Positions 7,499-16,821 of a stretch of DNA of 64,000 nt are shown one piece after another. Origin of the DNA: Paenibacillus cymbidii (GTDB taxonomy: Bacteria > Bacillota > Bacilli > Paenibacillales > NBRC-103111); the NCBI RefSeq assembly GCF_004764705.1, contig NZ_SHLX01000027.1, positions 1-64,000 of the forward strand. Direction: 5' to 3'. The position numbers were made by a program, and so were the translations under genes. Numbering within the stretch: the stretch's first letter is position 1; every line of letters begins with the position of its first letter. The notes under the pieces are model-generated. The model searched no databases. It saw only the letters and a program-made list of their open reading frames with translations, and was not told the DNA's origin.

Positions 7499-10117
7499 AT
7501 GCCGATCCGACCTTCATTAGGCCCGTGGCGCGGGCGGCGGCTGCCGGCCGTATTCGCCCTGGCGGCGGCAATCGCCCTCGTCGTGTGGTTCGCGCAGGAA
7601 CGCGGCGAACGGCACACGATCACGGGGACGGCAGCCGATTCGGCGCTCGAGCTGTCGCTCGATTCGGGCGATTACGTGCGCGACGCAAAAACAGTTCTGG
7701 CCGCAGCAGCAGACGCGGACGCCCGGTTGTCGCTGCGCATCGACGGCAAAGAAGCGGACCTGCTGCCCGTCATGCGGCAGCCGGCGGTGCTGTCGTTCGA
7801 AGCCGACGGCCTCGAGGCCGGGGACGGCTACCAGGACAGCGTGTGGGTCAACGGCAAGCTGGCGGCGATCCTGGACCGCAATTTGGTCGGCTTCGCCAAA
7901 GCCGCGGTAGTCATTCCGGCCGAAATGCTGCAGTCCGGGGCCAATACCGTGGCGCTGCGCGCCGGCAATCTCACGTCGCCCGACAGCGAAGCGGGCAATC
8001 ACGACGATTGGCGCTTCCGCGCGCTTACGTTTACGCTGGCGGACGGGACCGTGCTGGAGGACCCCGATTACCGGACGGCGGCCGTTTATACCGTCGGCGA
8101 CGAGCCGAACGCGCTGCAGCGCCAATGGACGTTCGTCATCAAGGACGATAAATACCGGACATCTTATTACAAATGGGATACCCGAAGCGTCGCCGACGGC
8201 AGCCACGCCATCGAACTGAGCGCGTCGATGAACGACCAACGGTTCGAGAAGCGGATCACCGTGCAGGTCGACAATACGCCGCCGAAGATTGGCATCGTTT
8301 CGCCCGTGGACGGCAGAACCTACAAGAACCGGGTTGCCCTGAACGCCGAGGCCAGCGACGCCGGCTCGGGCAGCACGCCGGTTGTGGCCAAGCTGGACGG
8401 CACCGTGCTGCAGCTTCCCGTTACGCTGGAAACGTCCGGACTGGCGAAAGGCACGCACCGGCTGGAAGTGATCGCCGCGGATAAAGCCGGCAACGAAACG
8501 ACGGCAACCGTCGGCTTCCGGGTCAACGACGAAATTCCCGACCCGCCGTCACTGTCGTCCCCCGCCGACCGCGCCGTCGTTGCATCAGCCGCGGCGACGC
8601 TTCGCGTGGCCGTGCGCGATCCGGCGGACAGCGAGCTCGACGTCGCCTTCTACAAAGCCGCCCGCTACGATCTTGGCGGGGCCGGGCAGGCGCGCGCCTA
8701 CGCCGGCGCCGCCGACCGCGAGCCGCCCGCCCTCCGCGAGCCCGATGGGGAGACGCCGTTCTCGCCCGCGGATCGGGCGCTTGTCGCCGCGCCGGACGGC
8801 AAGTATTTGACGAACGATGCCAAGGAGAAATTCCCTTACCACCGCTTCTCCTTCGAGGCGGGAAATGCGCCGCCGGCCGATCTGGAAGCGGTCTGGACCG
8901 GCCATTCGCTGCCCGGTCGGCTCGTGACGCTGTACGCCTGGAACAACACGAAAGCCGCCTGGGAGGAACTTGCCTCCGGTCAAGGGGCCGAAGATTTTAC
9001 GCTGCGCGGCCGGATCAAACAAGCCGACATGGTGCAGGACGGCAAGGTCGACCTGCTCGTGCAGGACCGGATCCCGGCCGCTGACGAATACGATTACGCG
9101 TTCGTCTGGATGAGCGACACCCAGTACTATGCCGAATCGTTTCCTGCCGTCTACGACACGATGACCGCCTGGGTCGCCGGCCACTGGAAGGACAACAAAT
9201 TTCGCTATCTGATCCATACCGGCGACATCGTCAACAACTGGAACAGCAAAACCGAGTGGGAACGCGCCTCTTCCAGCATGAAAATACTCGACGACGCCCA
9301 TATTCCGTACGGCGTTGTCACCGGCAATCACGATGTCGCCTTCGATGCCGGGAACTACGAGATGTTCTGGAAATATTTTGGCCGCGACCGGTTTGCGGCG
9401 CAGCCGACGTTCGGCGGCGACCTGAACAACTACCGCGACCATTACGATCTCGTCTCCGCCGCCGGCAACGATTTTGTCATCGTTTATCTCGGCTGGCTGA
9501 TCGACGACAAGTCGTTCGCCTGGGCGAATGCCGTGCTGCGGCAATATGCCGATCGCAACGCCATCATCGCCACGCACGAGTATCTGAAGCCGAACCATGC
9601 TTACTTCGGGCAAGGCCAGGCCATTTGGGACCGCTTGGTAACGCCCAATCCGAACGTGTTTCTCGTGCTCGGCGGCCATAATCCCGGCACGGCCTATAAT
9701 GTCAAATCGATCGGCGACCGCACCGTATTGGAGATGCTCAGCGACTACCAGAACGGACCGCAAGGCGGGGAAGGCTTCATGAGGCTGCTGAAATTCGATG
9801 TGCAGCACGGCAAGCTGTACGTCAACAGCTATTCGCCGCTGCTGCAGAAGTGGAATTTTTTCAAGAAGGAAGAAGACGAGTTCGAACTGCCGCTGAAGCT
9901 GCAGCCGATCGACAAACGGGTAGCGACCGACTATATCGCCGTCAACGCGCGCACGACGGAGCCGATCGGAAGCGCGCAGCGCACGCCGAGCGGCGGTACG
10001 GCAAGCGTCGCGTACGCCGGGCTGCAGCAGGGAACGACGTACGGCTGGTACGCCGTCGTCAAGGACCCGTACGGCGGGCAAAACAAGTCGGACGTATGGA
10101 CGTTCCGCCGGGAGTAA
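7499..10117 (+). CDS. Secreted calcineurin-type metallophosphoesterase with Ig-like domains
   Basis: An 872-residue exported protein. Residues about 11-30 are a hydrophobic signal or anchor, followed by beta-rich regions including an Ig-like domain near 260-350 (DNTPPKIGIVSPVDG). The catalytic domain spans about 525-800 and shows the metal-ligand series of calcineurin-like phosphoesterases: MSDTQ near 535, GDIVNN near 575, GNHD near 611, THEY near 694 and GGHNPG near 725. A fibronectin/Ig-like tail closes the protein. ATG 7499 follows AAGGGAG by 8 nt. It likely hydrolyses phosphodiesters or phosphomonoesters outside the cell; the exact substrate is unknown. Neighbouring genes are also phosphoester or teichoic-acid related. 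Confidence 0.9.
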   Translation: MPIRPSLGPWRGRRLPAVFALAAAIALVVWFAQERGERHTITGTAADSALELSLDSGDYVRDAKTVLAAAADADARLSLRIDGKEADLLPVMRQPAVLSFEADGLEAGDGYQDSVWVNGKLAAILDRNLVGFAKAAVVIPAEMLQSGANTVALRAGNLTSPDSEAGNHDDWRFRALTFTLADGTVLEDPDYRTAAVYTVGDEPNALQRQWTFVIKDDKYRTSYYKWDTRSVADGSHAIELSASMNDQRFEKRITVQVDNTPPKIGIVSPVDGRTYKNRVALNAEASDAGSGSTPVVAKLDGTVLQLPVTLETSGLAKGTHRLEVIAADKAGNETTATVGFRVNDEIPDPPSLSSPADRAVVASAAATLRVAVRDPADSELDVAFYKAARYDLGGAGQARAYAGAADREPPALREPDGETPFSPADRALVAAPDGKYLTNDAKEKFPYHRFSFEAGNAPPADLEAVWTGHSLPGRLVTLYAWNNTKAAWEELASGQGAEDFTLRGRIKQADMVQDGKVDLLVQDRIPAADEYDYAFVWMSDTQYYAESFPAVYDTMTAWVAGHWKDNKFRYLIHTGDIVNNWNSKTEWERASSSMKILDDAHIPYGVVTGNHDVAFDAGNYEMFWKYFGRDRFAAQPTFGGDLNNYRDHYDLVSAAGNDFVIVYLGWLIDDKSFAWANAVLRQYADRNAIIATHEYLKPNHAYFGQGQAIWDRLVTPNPNVFLVLGGHNPGTAYNVKSIGDRTVLEMLSDYQNGPQGGEGFMRLLKFDVQHGKLYVNSYSPLLQKWNFFKKEEDEFELPLKLQPIDKRVATDYIAVNARTTEPIGSAQRTPSGGTASVAYAGLQQGTTYGWYAVVKDPYGGQNKSDVWTFRRE

Positions 10118-10130
10118 GGTCCCGGCTGTC

Positions 10131-11219
10131 TTAAAACAGCACCCGGACGAAGCTTTTCAGCGACGTCCACAAGCCGGTTTTGGCCGGGACGGAAGCCGCC
10201 GCCTGCTCCTCCGCCTTGAGCTTGAACGCGCCCGCCTGCTCGGCGGCCTGCACCGCCGAGGTGGCGCCGAGCCGGATGATCGACGGCATGCTGGCCCGCT
10301 CCCGCTCTTTGGCCGCCAGCGCGGCAAGCCGTTCTTTCGCCGCTGCGGACGGCTCCGGCTGCGCCCAGCCGAGATCCGCGTAGCTGAGGAAATCCGTGTA
10401 TACCCCATGGACGCCCATCGCCATATACGCGTTTACATCCGCCACCTCGTTGACGGCGTGCACATAAGCGACGGCTCCTTTGCGCCTCAACGCCTTCATG
10501 AAGGGGGCGGTGGCGCGCTCGACCGGCATGGCGACGACGCGGATGCCGTGCGAGCCGACATATTGGACGACCTCATCCGGCGTCATGCTCGACAAATAGA
10601 TTGAAAAGATCACGTTCGGAAACGGCACGATCGCTTTCACCGTCTCCATCATTTCCGGCGAATAAATTTCCGGGATGACCCGGTCGACAATCGTTGGATC
10701 GACCCGCTCGATCGTGTCGCGGATCAGCGTAAACTGCCTGGCGACAAGCTGCGGGTCCTCCTCCTTGGTATCCGTGATGATGTAGGCGTCGGGATACTCC
10801 ACCAGCAGCCGGGCCACGTCGTCGAACGAAATCGGCGTGTATTGCTTCAAAATTTTGCGGCCGAGAAATTCGGCCATGGTTGGCGCCTGGTCTTGTTCGC
10901 TCGCGGGAACGTCGAGCTCGAACCGCTCGTCCAAATAGCTCATCCAGTCGTGCCGACCCGCCAGCAGACCGTCCGCTGTCAGCGACAGATCGACCTCGAA
11001 GACTCGCTGTCCTTTGTCGTAGTTCGTCTCGAACGCCTCCAGGCTGTTCGTCAGTTCGACGCCGTCGAGCCCGCCCAAGCCATGGGCGATCAACGGGTAA
11101 CGCGTCCATTCCGGCGCTCCCGTCGGCGTCGTTGCGCCAAACGCAAGGTGCGGCATCGTCGGCATAAGCAAAAGAAAGGCAAGCAGCGCAAGCGCCACGC
11201 GGGTTTTGGTCGGTTTCAC
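10131..11219 (-). CDS. Secreted glycerophosphodiester phosphodiesterase-like protein
   Basis: A 362-residue protein of the PI-PLC/GDPD TIM-barrel superfamily. The sequence LIAHGLGGLDG followed by NSLEAFE and FEVDLSLTADG matches the GDPD N-terminal active-site strand pattern (His, then Glu and Asp metal ligands), and GRHDW supplies a second histidine. GTG 11219 is chosen because AGGAGAG lies about 9 nt upstream and it gives a clean signal peptide (about residues 1-25); a longer frame from 11252 would put the ribosome site inside the gene. It probably cleaves glycerophosphodiesters or teichoic-acid-like polymers. It ends 13 nt from the convergent phosphoesterase gene. Confidence 0.85.
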   Translation of the reverse strand: MKPTKTRVALALLAFLLLMPTMPHLAFGATTPTGAPEWTRYPLIAHGLGGLDGVELTNSLEAFETNYDKGQRVFEVDLSLTADGLLAGRHDWMSYLDERFELDVPASEQDQAPTMAEFLGRKILKQYTPISFDDVARLLVEYPDAYIITDTKEEDPQLVARQFTLIRDTIERVDPTIVDRVIPEIYSPEMMETVKAIVPFPNVIFSIYLSSMTPDEVVQYVGSHGIRVVAMPVERATAPFMKALRRKGAVAYVHAVNEVADVNAYMAMGVHGVYTDFLSYADLGWAQPEPSAAAKERLAALAAKERERASMPSIIRLGATSAVQAAEQAGAFKLKAEEQAAASVPAKTGLWTSLKSFVRVLF

Positions 11220-11308
11220 TTTCGATCGCTCTCCTTCCTGACACCTCATCATCTGGGCGCGAGAGGAAATAATTCCTCTTTTTCGGCGCCTCCCTTTTAT
11301 TTACCCCG

Positions 11309-11363
11309 ATAATAGGAAAAAAAACTGAAGCGGAAATTAGAGCCCCGTTAGAGTTTCATTAGA
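11309..11363 (-). promoter_or_regulatory. Second 11-bp-periodic hexamer promoter, for the GDPD-like gene
   Basis: On the minus strand TCTAAT (11358-11363), TCTAAC (11347-11352), TCTAAT (11336-11341) and CTTCAG (11325-11330) recur every 11 bp. A 10-nt gap then leads to TATTAT (11309-11314) as the -10 box. The spacing is the same as in the array at 7302-7367, including the 10-nt gap, and the stretch around the two upstream boxes is nearly identical in sequence. This points to one regulator for both genes. Confidence 0.72.
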
Positions 11364-11497
11364 GTGTGCCAAATGTTCCGACATTACCCGGGAAATGATC
11401 GGACAAGCTTCGCCGGCTTTTGCGACAATTCGTATCACCCAAACAGCATTCGACAAACAAGGGCCATTTCAGTGGGTACGCCGAGCGTCCGCCGCTT

Positions 11498-11549
11498 TTG
11501 ACTTTCGCCCTTCCGCGAAGGCATAATGATGCTACCGGACAAATCCGGT
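11498..11549 (+). promoter_or_regulatory. Promoter and leader hairpin of the LtaS-like gene
   Basis: TTGACT (11498-11503) and CATAAT (11522-11527), 18 nt apart, form a sigma-A-type promoter. Just after it ACCGGA (11534-11539) and TCCGGT (11544-11549) form an inverted repeat that abuts the ribosome binding site GGAGGGG. It could be an operator or a small leader hairpin. Confidence 0.6.
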
Positions 11550-11563
11550 TGGAGGGGAGCCGC

Positions 11564-13405
11564 ATGACGCGTACCGGACCGTTTGTCTTCTTTACTATCC
11601 TGCTGTTTGCCAAAAGCTGCCTTGCTTGGCTCGTCGTCTTCGGCGACGTTTCCTGGATGCCGCTGGCGACGGAATTGCCGTTCATCTGGCTCGTCTTCTG
11701 CCTGATCGAGCTGTTCGCCGCGAGGCGCAAGCTGCTCTACTACGCGCTCGCGAATTTGCTGCTGACGCTGCTCTTTTTTTCGGTCATCATGTATTACAAA
11801 TATTACGGCGTCATCGCCACCTACCACGCCCTGCAGCAGGTCAACCAGGTGACGGCGGTCAGCAACAGCGTATTTTCGCTGATGGATCCGCAGTATTTGT
11901 TCCTCTTTCTCGATGTCATCGTGTTGCTCGCGCTGCTGCTGCGCAAGGGCCGGTTCAGCGCCGCATGGCGATACGTGTCGCTGCGGCGGGAACGCCGGGG
12001 CATCGCCGCAATGCTGCTGATCGTTTCGTTCGCGCTGTGCCTGATCAACATTTTGCCGAACCGGGCCAGCATGAGCGAACGCAAACAAGCGGCGGAGATG
12101 GGCATTCTGAGCTACGAGGCGTACAGCCTGTTCGCGCGCAGCGAACCCGAGCCGGTCGCGCCGCAGGACATCACCCAGGCGAGCGTCGACGAGTTGAAAG
12201 GAATACGCGCTCCCGAGCAGCCGCTGCTGGCAGGAGCCGCAGCCGGCAAAAACATTATCGTCATCCAGCTGGAATCGTTCCAGAACTTCCTGATCGGCCT
12301 TAAGATCGATGGACAGGAAGTGACGCCGAACATGAACCGGCTGGCGGCGGAGCATTTCTACTTCCCGCGCTTCTACCAGCAAGTCGGACAAGGCAACACG
12401 TCGGACGCCGAATTCGTCGTCAACACGTCGCTGTATATTCCGCCGAAAGGCGCGGCGACGATGTCGTACGTGGACAAGGCGCTGCCGAGCTTGCCGAAGC
12501 TGCTGCGGGCGGAAGGCTACCGGACGGCGACCTTCCATACGAACGTCGTCGAGTTCTGGAACCGCGGCGAGCTGTACGAGGCGCTCGGGTTCGAACGGTA
12601 TTACGACAAGTCGTTCTTCGGAACGGAGGACGAAGTGTTCTTCGGAGCGTCGGACGAGGTGCTGTACGCCAAAACGGCGGCAGAGCTGGCGTCATTCCGC
12701 GCCGGCGGCGAGCGGTTCTACGCGCAGGTCGTTTCGATGACGGCGCATCATCCGTTTACGATTCCGCAGGAGAAGCAGCGTTTGCAGCTGCCGGAGCGGT
12801 ACGAAGGCACGTTCGTCGGCGACTACATCCGCGCGCAGCATTACGCCGATGAAGCGCTCGGAGCGTTTATCGACGAATTGAAACGCAGCGGCGTGTGGGA
12901 CGACAGCCTCGTCGTTCTCTACGGCGATCATCTCGGCTTGCCGGTTTACTCGCTCGACCGCGACGACAAGGAATTGCTGGCGGAAATTTACGGGCACAAA
13001 TACGGTTATCCGGAAATGATCAACGTGCCGCTGCTCATCGCTTCTCCCGGCGTCACTTATCCGGCGCGGTTCGAGCAGGTCGGCGGCCAGGTCGACGTGC
13101 TGCCGACGATCGCCAATTTGGCCGGCGTGCCGCTGGACGGCCAGCTTCATTTTGGCCACGACCTGCTGAACCAAACGACGAACGTGCTGCCGCAGCGGTA
13201 TTATTTGCCTTCGGGTTCGCTGCTGGACGAAGACACGCTGTTCATCCCCGGCAGCGGATATGAGGACGGCGAGTACTACCCGCTGACCGGAGGCGGAGGC
13301 GGCACCGGCAACGGCGGCGTTTCGCAGACGCAGTACGAGGCGGCCCTGCGGCTGCTGCAGCTGGCGGACAACTACGTGCTGCAATTGCCGGATCGGGAAT
13401 CGTAA
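11564..13405 (+). CDS. LtaS-type phosphoglycerol transferase (sulfatase fold)
   Basis: A 613-residue membrane enzyme with about five N-terminal helices (residues about 5-180) and an extracellular sulfatase-fold domain (about 225-560). It carries the lipoteichoic-acid synthase signature: ESFQNF with the metal-binding Glu near residue 240, GQGNTSD with the catalytic Thr near 278, and YGDHLG with metal-binding Asp/His near 455. A glycine-rich stretch lies near the C-terminus. ATG 11564 follows GGAGGGG by about 6 nt; in-frame sequence upstream contains the promoter. It probably transfers glycerol phosphate from phosphatidylglycerol to a glycolipid or surface polymer. The genomic setting next to a GDPD-like enzyme and a phosphoesterase fits teichoic acid metabolism. 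Confidence 0.9.
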   Translation: MTRTGPFVFFTILLFAKSCLAWLVVFGDVSWMPLATELPFIWLVFCLIELFAARRKLLYYALANLLLTLLFFSVIMYYKYYGVIATYHALQQVNQVTAVSNSVFSLMDPQYLFLFLDVIVLLALLLRKGRFSAAWRYVSLRRERRGIAAMLLIVSFALCLINILPNRASMSERKQAAEMGILSYEAYSLFARSEPEPVAPQDITQASVDELKGIRAPEQPLLAGAAAGKNIIVIQLESFQNFLIGLKIDGQEVTPNMNRLAAEHFYFPRFYQQVGQGNTSDAEFVVNTSLYIPPKGAATMSYVDKALPSLPKLLRAEGYRTATFHTNVVEFWNRGELYEALGFERYYDKSFFGTEDEVFFGASDEVLYAKTAAELASFRAGGERFYAQVVSMTAHHPFTIPQEKQRLQLPERYEGTFVGDYIRAQHYADEALGAFIDELKRSGVWDDSLVVLYGDHLGLPVYSLDRDDKELLAEIYGHKYGYPEMINVPLLIASPGVTYPARFEQVGGQVDVLPTIANLAGVPLDGQLHFGHDLLNQTTNVLPQRYYLPSGSLLDEDTLFIPGSGYEDGEYYPLTGGGGGTGNGGVSQTQYEAALRLLQLADNYVLQLPDRES

Positions 13406-13417
13406 CGTTCGACACAC

Positions 13418-13472
13418 GAAGGGCAGCACACGAACGGGAGCTTTTCCCGTCGTTGCCGCCCTTCTCTTTTTT
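13418..13472 (+). terminator. Terminator between convergent genes
   Basis: GAAGGGC (13418-13424) pairs with GCCCTTC (13458-13464), with further partial pairing inside (CGGGAG against CCCG), followed by TCTTTTTT. It lies 13 nt after the LtaS-like stop codon. Confidence 0.8.
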
Positions 13473-13487
13473 CCGTTGATAGCCGGT

Positions 13488-14051
13488 TTACTCGCCGTCC
13501 GCTTCGTTCCCGCGTTTGCCGCTGTCCCCGCCGCCGCTGCGCTCCAGCCGGTCCAGCTTCTTTTCGATCCGCTGCAGCAGGTGTTTCAGCTCATTATTTT
13601 CCAACTCGGCCTGGTAATTGATCGCGAAGCTGAGGATCGACTCCTGTTTGTCTCGGGCGGCCTGGCGGTTCTGGCTCATCAGGATGATCGGCGCCTGGAA
13701 CGCCGCGATCATCGACAGCATCAGATTGAGCAAAATAAACGGCGGCGCGTCGAATTTCAGCACCGTAAACAGGTTCCACAAAATCCACACGGTCATGAAC
13801 GCCGCAAAAGAAACAATAAACGTCCAGCTTCCTCCGAACGAAGCGATCATGTCGGCGAGCCGGTCCGGCCAGCCGGTCTTTTTTTGCTGCTGGGCGCTCA
13901 GGTGGCACTTGATGTTCTCGTGGTAATCGTTCACCATTTCGCTGACCCGCTTCAGCTGCTCGATGCTCAGCGTTCCCTCCGCCGCCGCTTGCCCCGTTTC
14001 CTCCAGATCGGCGATCAGCAGTTCCTCGTCAGTGGCCGGCTTCGGATCCAT
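13488..14051 (-). CDS. DUF1003 membrane protein
   Basis: A 187-residue protein of the DUF1003 family: a hydrophilic N-terminus, two adjacent hydrophobic helices (about residues 75-120, including WTFIVSFAAFMTVWILWN) and a charged, probably coiled-coil C-terminal tail. ATG 14051 has AGGAGG about 8 nt upstream. The start overlaps the end of the amylase gene by 23 nt, which suggests translational coupling. Family function is not established. Confidence 0.85.
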   Translation of the reverse strand: MDPKPATDEELLIADLEETGQAAAEGTLSIEQLKRVSEMVNDYHENIKCHLSAQQQKKTGWPDRLADMIASFGGSWTFIVSFAAFMTVWILWNLFTVLKFDAPPFILLNLMLSMIAAFQAPIILMSQNRQAARDKQESILSFAINYQAELENNELKHLLQRIEKKLDRLERSGGGDSGKRGNEADGE

Positions 14052-15816
14052 TCCCCCCGCCTCCTTCTCCCGACAAATTGCGGTACAGAATCCGGTAGCC
14101 GAGCGGTTCCAGCTCGATGTCCATCCGCCCGTCCGCCGCAGGCGCCGCTTCGCCCGACAGCGCATCCCGCCAGTCGTCCGTCTCCATCGGATGCGACAGC
14201 GTCGTCGGTTCTTCCGTATTGTTCATCCACACGACAAAATGCTGCCCCTCGTCCAGCCGTTCGTAAACGATCCGGCTGTCGTCCCGGTCCGCCTTGAGGA
14301 AGCGAAAACGCCCGCGCCGCAGCGCCGGGTGCTCCTTGCGCAGCGCGATCAGCAGCCGGTAAAAATCGAACAGCTCGCGGTCCTGCTTGGCCGGGTCCCA
14401 TTCCATGCATTTGCGGCACTCGAGGTTGTCGGCGCCGGTCAGCCCGATCTCGTCGCCATAGAAGATGCACGGCGTGCCGATATACGTCATCAGGAACACG
14501 ACGGCCAGCTTCACCCGCCGCTTGTCCATGCCGACACAATCGTGCAGACGCGGCGTGTCGTGGCTGCACAGCAGATTGAAAATCACTTCGTTCTTCTGCT
14601 GCGGATACCGCACCAGCAAGCTGCCGATGCTGCCGGCGAACGTATGCCCGTCCATTCCGGTATGCGAGAAGTAGCCCATCGCGCTGCGCGAGAACGGATA
14701 ATTCATGACGGAGTCGAATTGATCGCCGAGCAGCCATTTGAGCGAGTCGTTCCATACTTCGCCGACGATGTACGCATCGGGGTTGATGTCCTTGACCATA
14801 CGACGGAAATGGCGCCAGAAATGGTGATCGACTTCGTTCGCCGCGTCCAGCCGCCAGCCGTCGATGCCGATGTCGCGCAGCCAATAAGCCGCCGACTCGA
14901 GCAAATAATCGCGCACCTCCGGATGAGCGGTATTGAGCTTGGGCATATGGCCGAAAAAGCCGAACGTATCGTAGGACGGAATGCCGTCCTTCACTTCGAT
15001 CGGGAACGAACGCACGTGGTACCAGTCTTTGTAGGCGGATTGTTCGCCCTTCTCCGCCACATCGCGGAAAGCAAAAAAATGCTCGCTGCTATGGTTGAAC
15101 GCCCCGTCGAGCATGACGCGGATGCCGCGCCGGTGGCAGTCGTCGACAAGCCGTTTCAGCAGCTTCTCGTCGCCGAAATGCGGGTCCACCTTGCGGTAAT
15201 CGACCGTGTCGTATTTATGGCAGGAAGGCGATTCGAAGATCGGGGTCAAATAAATCGCCGTCACCCCCAGCTCGCCCAAATAATCGAGCTTGTCGATAAT
15301 GCCCTGCAGATCGCCGCCGAATGTGCGGTAAGCGTCCGGCTGCTCGCCCCACGGCGTGACATCGTCCGCATCGTTGTCCGGGTTGCTGTTCGCGAAGCGG
15401 TCGGGCACAATCTGGTAAAAGACGGCTTCCTTCGCCCATTCCGGCGGCGTTCCCAGATCGATTTCGTGGATATAGGGAAAATCGAAAAAACCGTCGCACC
15501 CTTGCGGCTCGTCGCCGCGCGGACCGGCTTCGGTCAACCAGGCGGTTTCGTCGCCGGCGTGCATGCGGAAGCAGTAGGAAAGCCGGCGAAACGGCGGCCT
15601 CACCGCAGCTTCCCAGTAATCGAACATCGGGTCGGCAAACACTTTTTCCATCAGAATGTCGGCGCGGTTGCGCTCCCAGTCGTACTTGTCCCCGGTGACG
15701 GCCGTGACGCTGTCAACGTCGTCCCGTTTGGTGCGAACGCGCAGATGCACGGTTTCGGCATCGTATGCGTACGCCCAGTTCGAATGCGAGGAATGGTAAA
15801 AGCAGTCCCAGTACAT
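14029..15816 (-). CDS. GH13 alpha-glucan hydrolase (neopullulanase/cyclomaltodextrinase-like)
   Basis: A 595-residue cytoplasmic-type enzyme without signal peptide. Residues about 1-125 resemble the N-terminal CBM34-like module of neopullulanase-type GH13 enzymes, followed by the catalytic barrel. Conserved regions are visible: DGAFNHSS (region I), GWRLDAANEVD with the nucleophile Asp, VGEVW with the acid/base Glu, and CSHDTPR with the transition-state Asp. Length matches the GH13_20 family. It probably degrades imported cyclodextrins, pullulan or maltodextrins. RBS AAGGAG lies 9 nt before ATG 15816. Confidence 0.92.
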   Translation of the reverse strand: MYWDCFYHSSHSNWAYAYDAETVHLRVRTKRDDVDSVTAVTGDKYDWERNRADILMEKVFADPMFDYWEAAVRPPFRRLSYCFRMHAGDETAWLTEAGPRGDEPQGCDGFFDFPYIHEIDLGTPPEWAKEAVFYQIVPDRFANSNPDNDADDVTPWGEQPDAYRTFGGDLQGIIDKLDYLGELGVTAIYLTPIFESPSCHKYDTVDYRKVDPHFGDEKLLKRLVDDCHRRGIRVMLDGAFNHSSEHFFAFRDVAEKGEQSAYKDWYHVRSFPIEVKDGIPSYDTFGFFGHMPKLNTAHPEVRDYLLESAAYWLRDIGIDGWRLDAANEVDHHFWRHFRRMVKDINPDAYIVGEVWNDSLKWLLGDQFDSVMNYPFSRSAMGYFSHTGMDGHTFAGSIGSLLVRYPQQKNEVIFNLLCSHDTPRLHDCVGMDKRRVKLAVVFLMTYIGTPCIFYGDEIGLTGADNLECRKCMEWDPAKQDRELFDFYRLLIALRKEHPALRRGRFRFLKADRDDSRIVYERLDEGQHFVVWMNNTEEPTTLSHPMETDDWRDALSGEAAPAADGRMDIELEPLGYRILYRNLSGEGGGGNGSEAGH

Positions 15817-15893
15817 AGCGGCAGCTCCTTCGGCGAATCGGTGTCGTTTGCCTGTTATTTACCCCGGGTTCGCGGAGCGGTAAACACGCAAGC

Positions 15894-16754
15894 TTATCCG
15901 CGCCGCCGGCTCAGGCGCCAGCGCGAAGGCGTCATGCCCGTATGCCGCTTGAAGACGGTGGCGAAGTGCTGGCTGGACGGATAACCGAGCCGAAACGCCA
16001 GCTCGATGATCGGTTCGTCCGTTTCGGCCAGCAGCCGGCCGATCTCCTTGACCCTTACCCGCTCCATGTAGGACATTGGCGACAAGCCGGTATGCGACTG
16101 GAACGTGCGGTAAAAGTACGATTCGCTTACCCCCGCTTCCTTCGCCAATTCGGCCGCGGTCGGCCGCCAGTCGGGTTCGCGCTGCATTCGTTCCGTCAGC
16201 CGGTCGTACCGCTGCAGCAAATCGTCCGCGATCGCCGGAGCCGACGTTTCCTGCCTCGCGAAATGCAGCAGCAGCTCAACGATCGCCTGCCTCACTTCCG
16301 TGTCGCGGAACGGGCCGTCTTCCCGCTGCAACGATTGCCGCAGCTGCGCGAACGTCTTCACCGGCGCGATGCCCGTGTGCATGACGCGGGGCAGTGCCTG
16401 AAGCGCCTGCTCGAACGCCGCCGTCTCCTCGGGCGGCAGGCGCAGCCATCCGGCTTCCGGCGCGCGCACGATCAGCCACCAAAATTTGCTCGGCTCGATC
16501 ACGTCGAAACCGCCGCGATGCCGCTCGCCCGGCCGCGTATGGAAGACGTCGCCGCCTCTCGTTTCGTAGACGGCGCCGCCCAGCTCCCAGTCCGCTTTGC
16601 CGCGCTCGACCAGCACGAACTCGTAGCACCCCGGATGCGCATGCTCCGCCAGCGGGATGGCCTGGCGGATTTCGTCGCTGCCGAACATGACGAATTCCGG
16701 CACTCGCTCCAGCACGCCGTCGTAATTCGTATCGTAAGTCCATCGCATCGTCAC
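15894..16754 (-). CDS. AraC-family regulator with N-terminal cupin, divergent from PhyH gene 1
   Basis: A 286-residue regulator. Residues about 20-120 look like an AraC-type cupin sensor (EHAHPGCYEFVLVERG and a following RPGERH), and residues about 185-285 hold two helix-turn-helix motifs ending in LGYPSSQHFATVFKRHTGMTP. The start is probably GTG 16754, with AGGAG about 10 nt upstream; ATG 16748 is possible. It is transcribed away from the dioxygenase gene at 16899, and a direct repeat lies between them, so it likely controls that gene. Confidence 0.9.
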   Translation of the reverse strand: MTMRWTYDTNYDGVLERVPEFVMFGSDEIRQAIPLAEHAHPGCYEFVLVERGKADWELGGAVYETRGGDVFHTRPGERHRGGFDVIEPSKFWWLIVRAPEAGWLRLPPEETAAFEQALQALPRVMHTGIAPVKTFAQLRQSLQREDGPFRDTEVRQAIVELLLHFARQETSAPAIADDLLQRYDRLTERMQREPDWRPTAAELAKEAGVSESYFYRTFQSHTGLSPMSYMERVRVKEIGRLLAETDEPIIELAFRLGYPSSQHFATVFKRHTGMTPSRWRLSRRRG

Positions 16755-16783
16755 CGGTTGCCCGCTCCTTTTTAGCCGCTCGG

Positions 16784-16821
16784 ATGTTCGTGATCTTCTT
16801 CCATGTTCGTGATTCTATTAT
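16784..16821 (+). promoter_or_regulatory. AraC-type direct-repeat operator and -10 upstream of PhyH gene 1
   Basis: ATGTTCGTGAT occurs at 16784-16794 and again at 16803-16813, 19 bp apart and in the same orientation. TATTAT at 16816-16821 follows directly and would be the -10 for the plus-strand gene. Two direct half-sites, the proximal one covering the -35 position, are the usual class-II activation layout for AraC-family proteins. The binding protein is inferred to be the divergent regulator. Confidence 0.65.
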
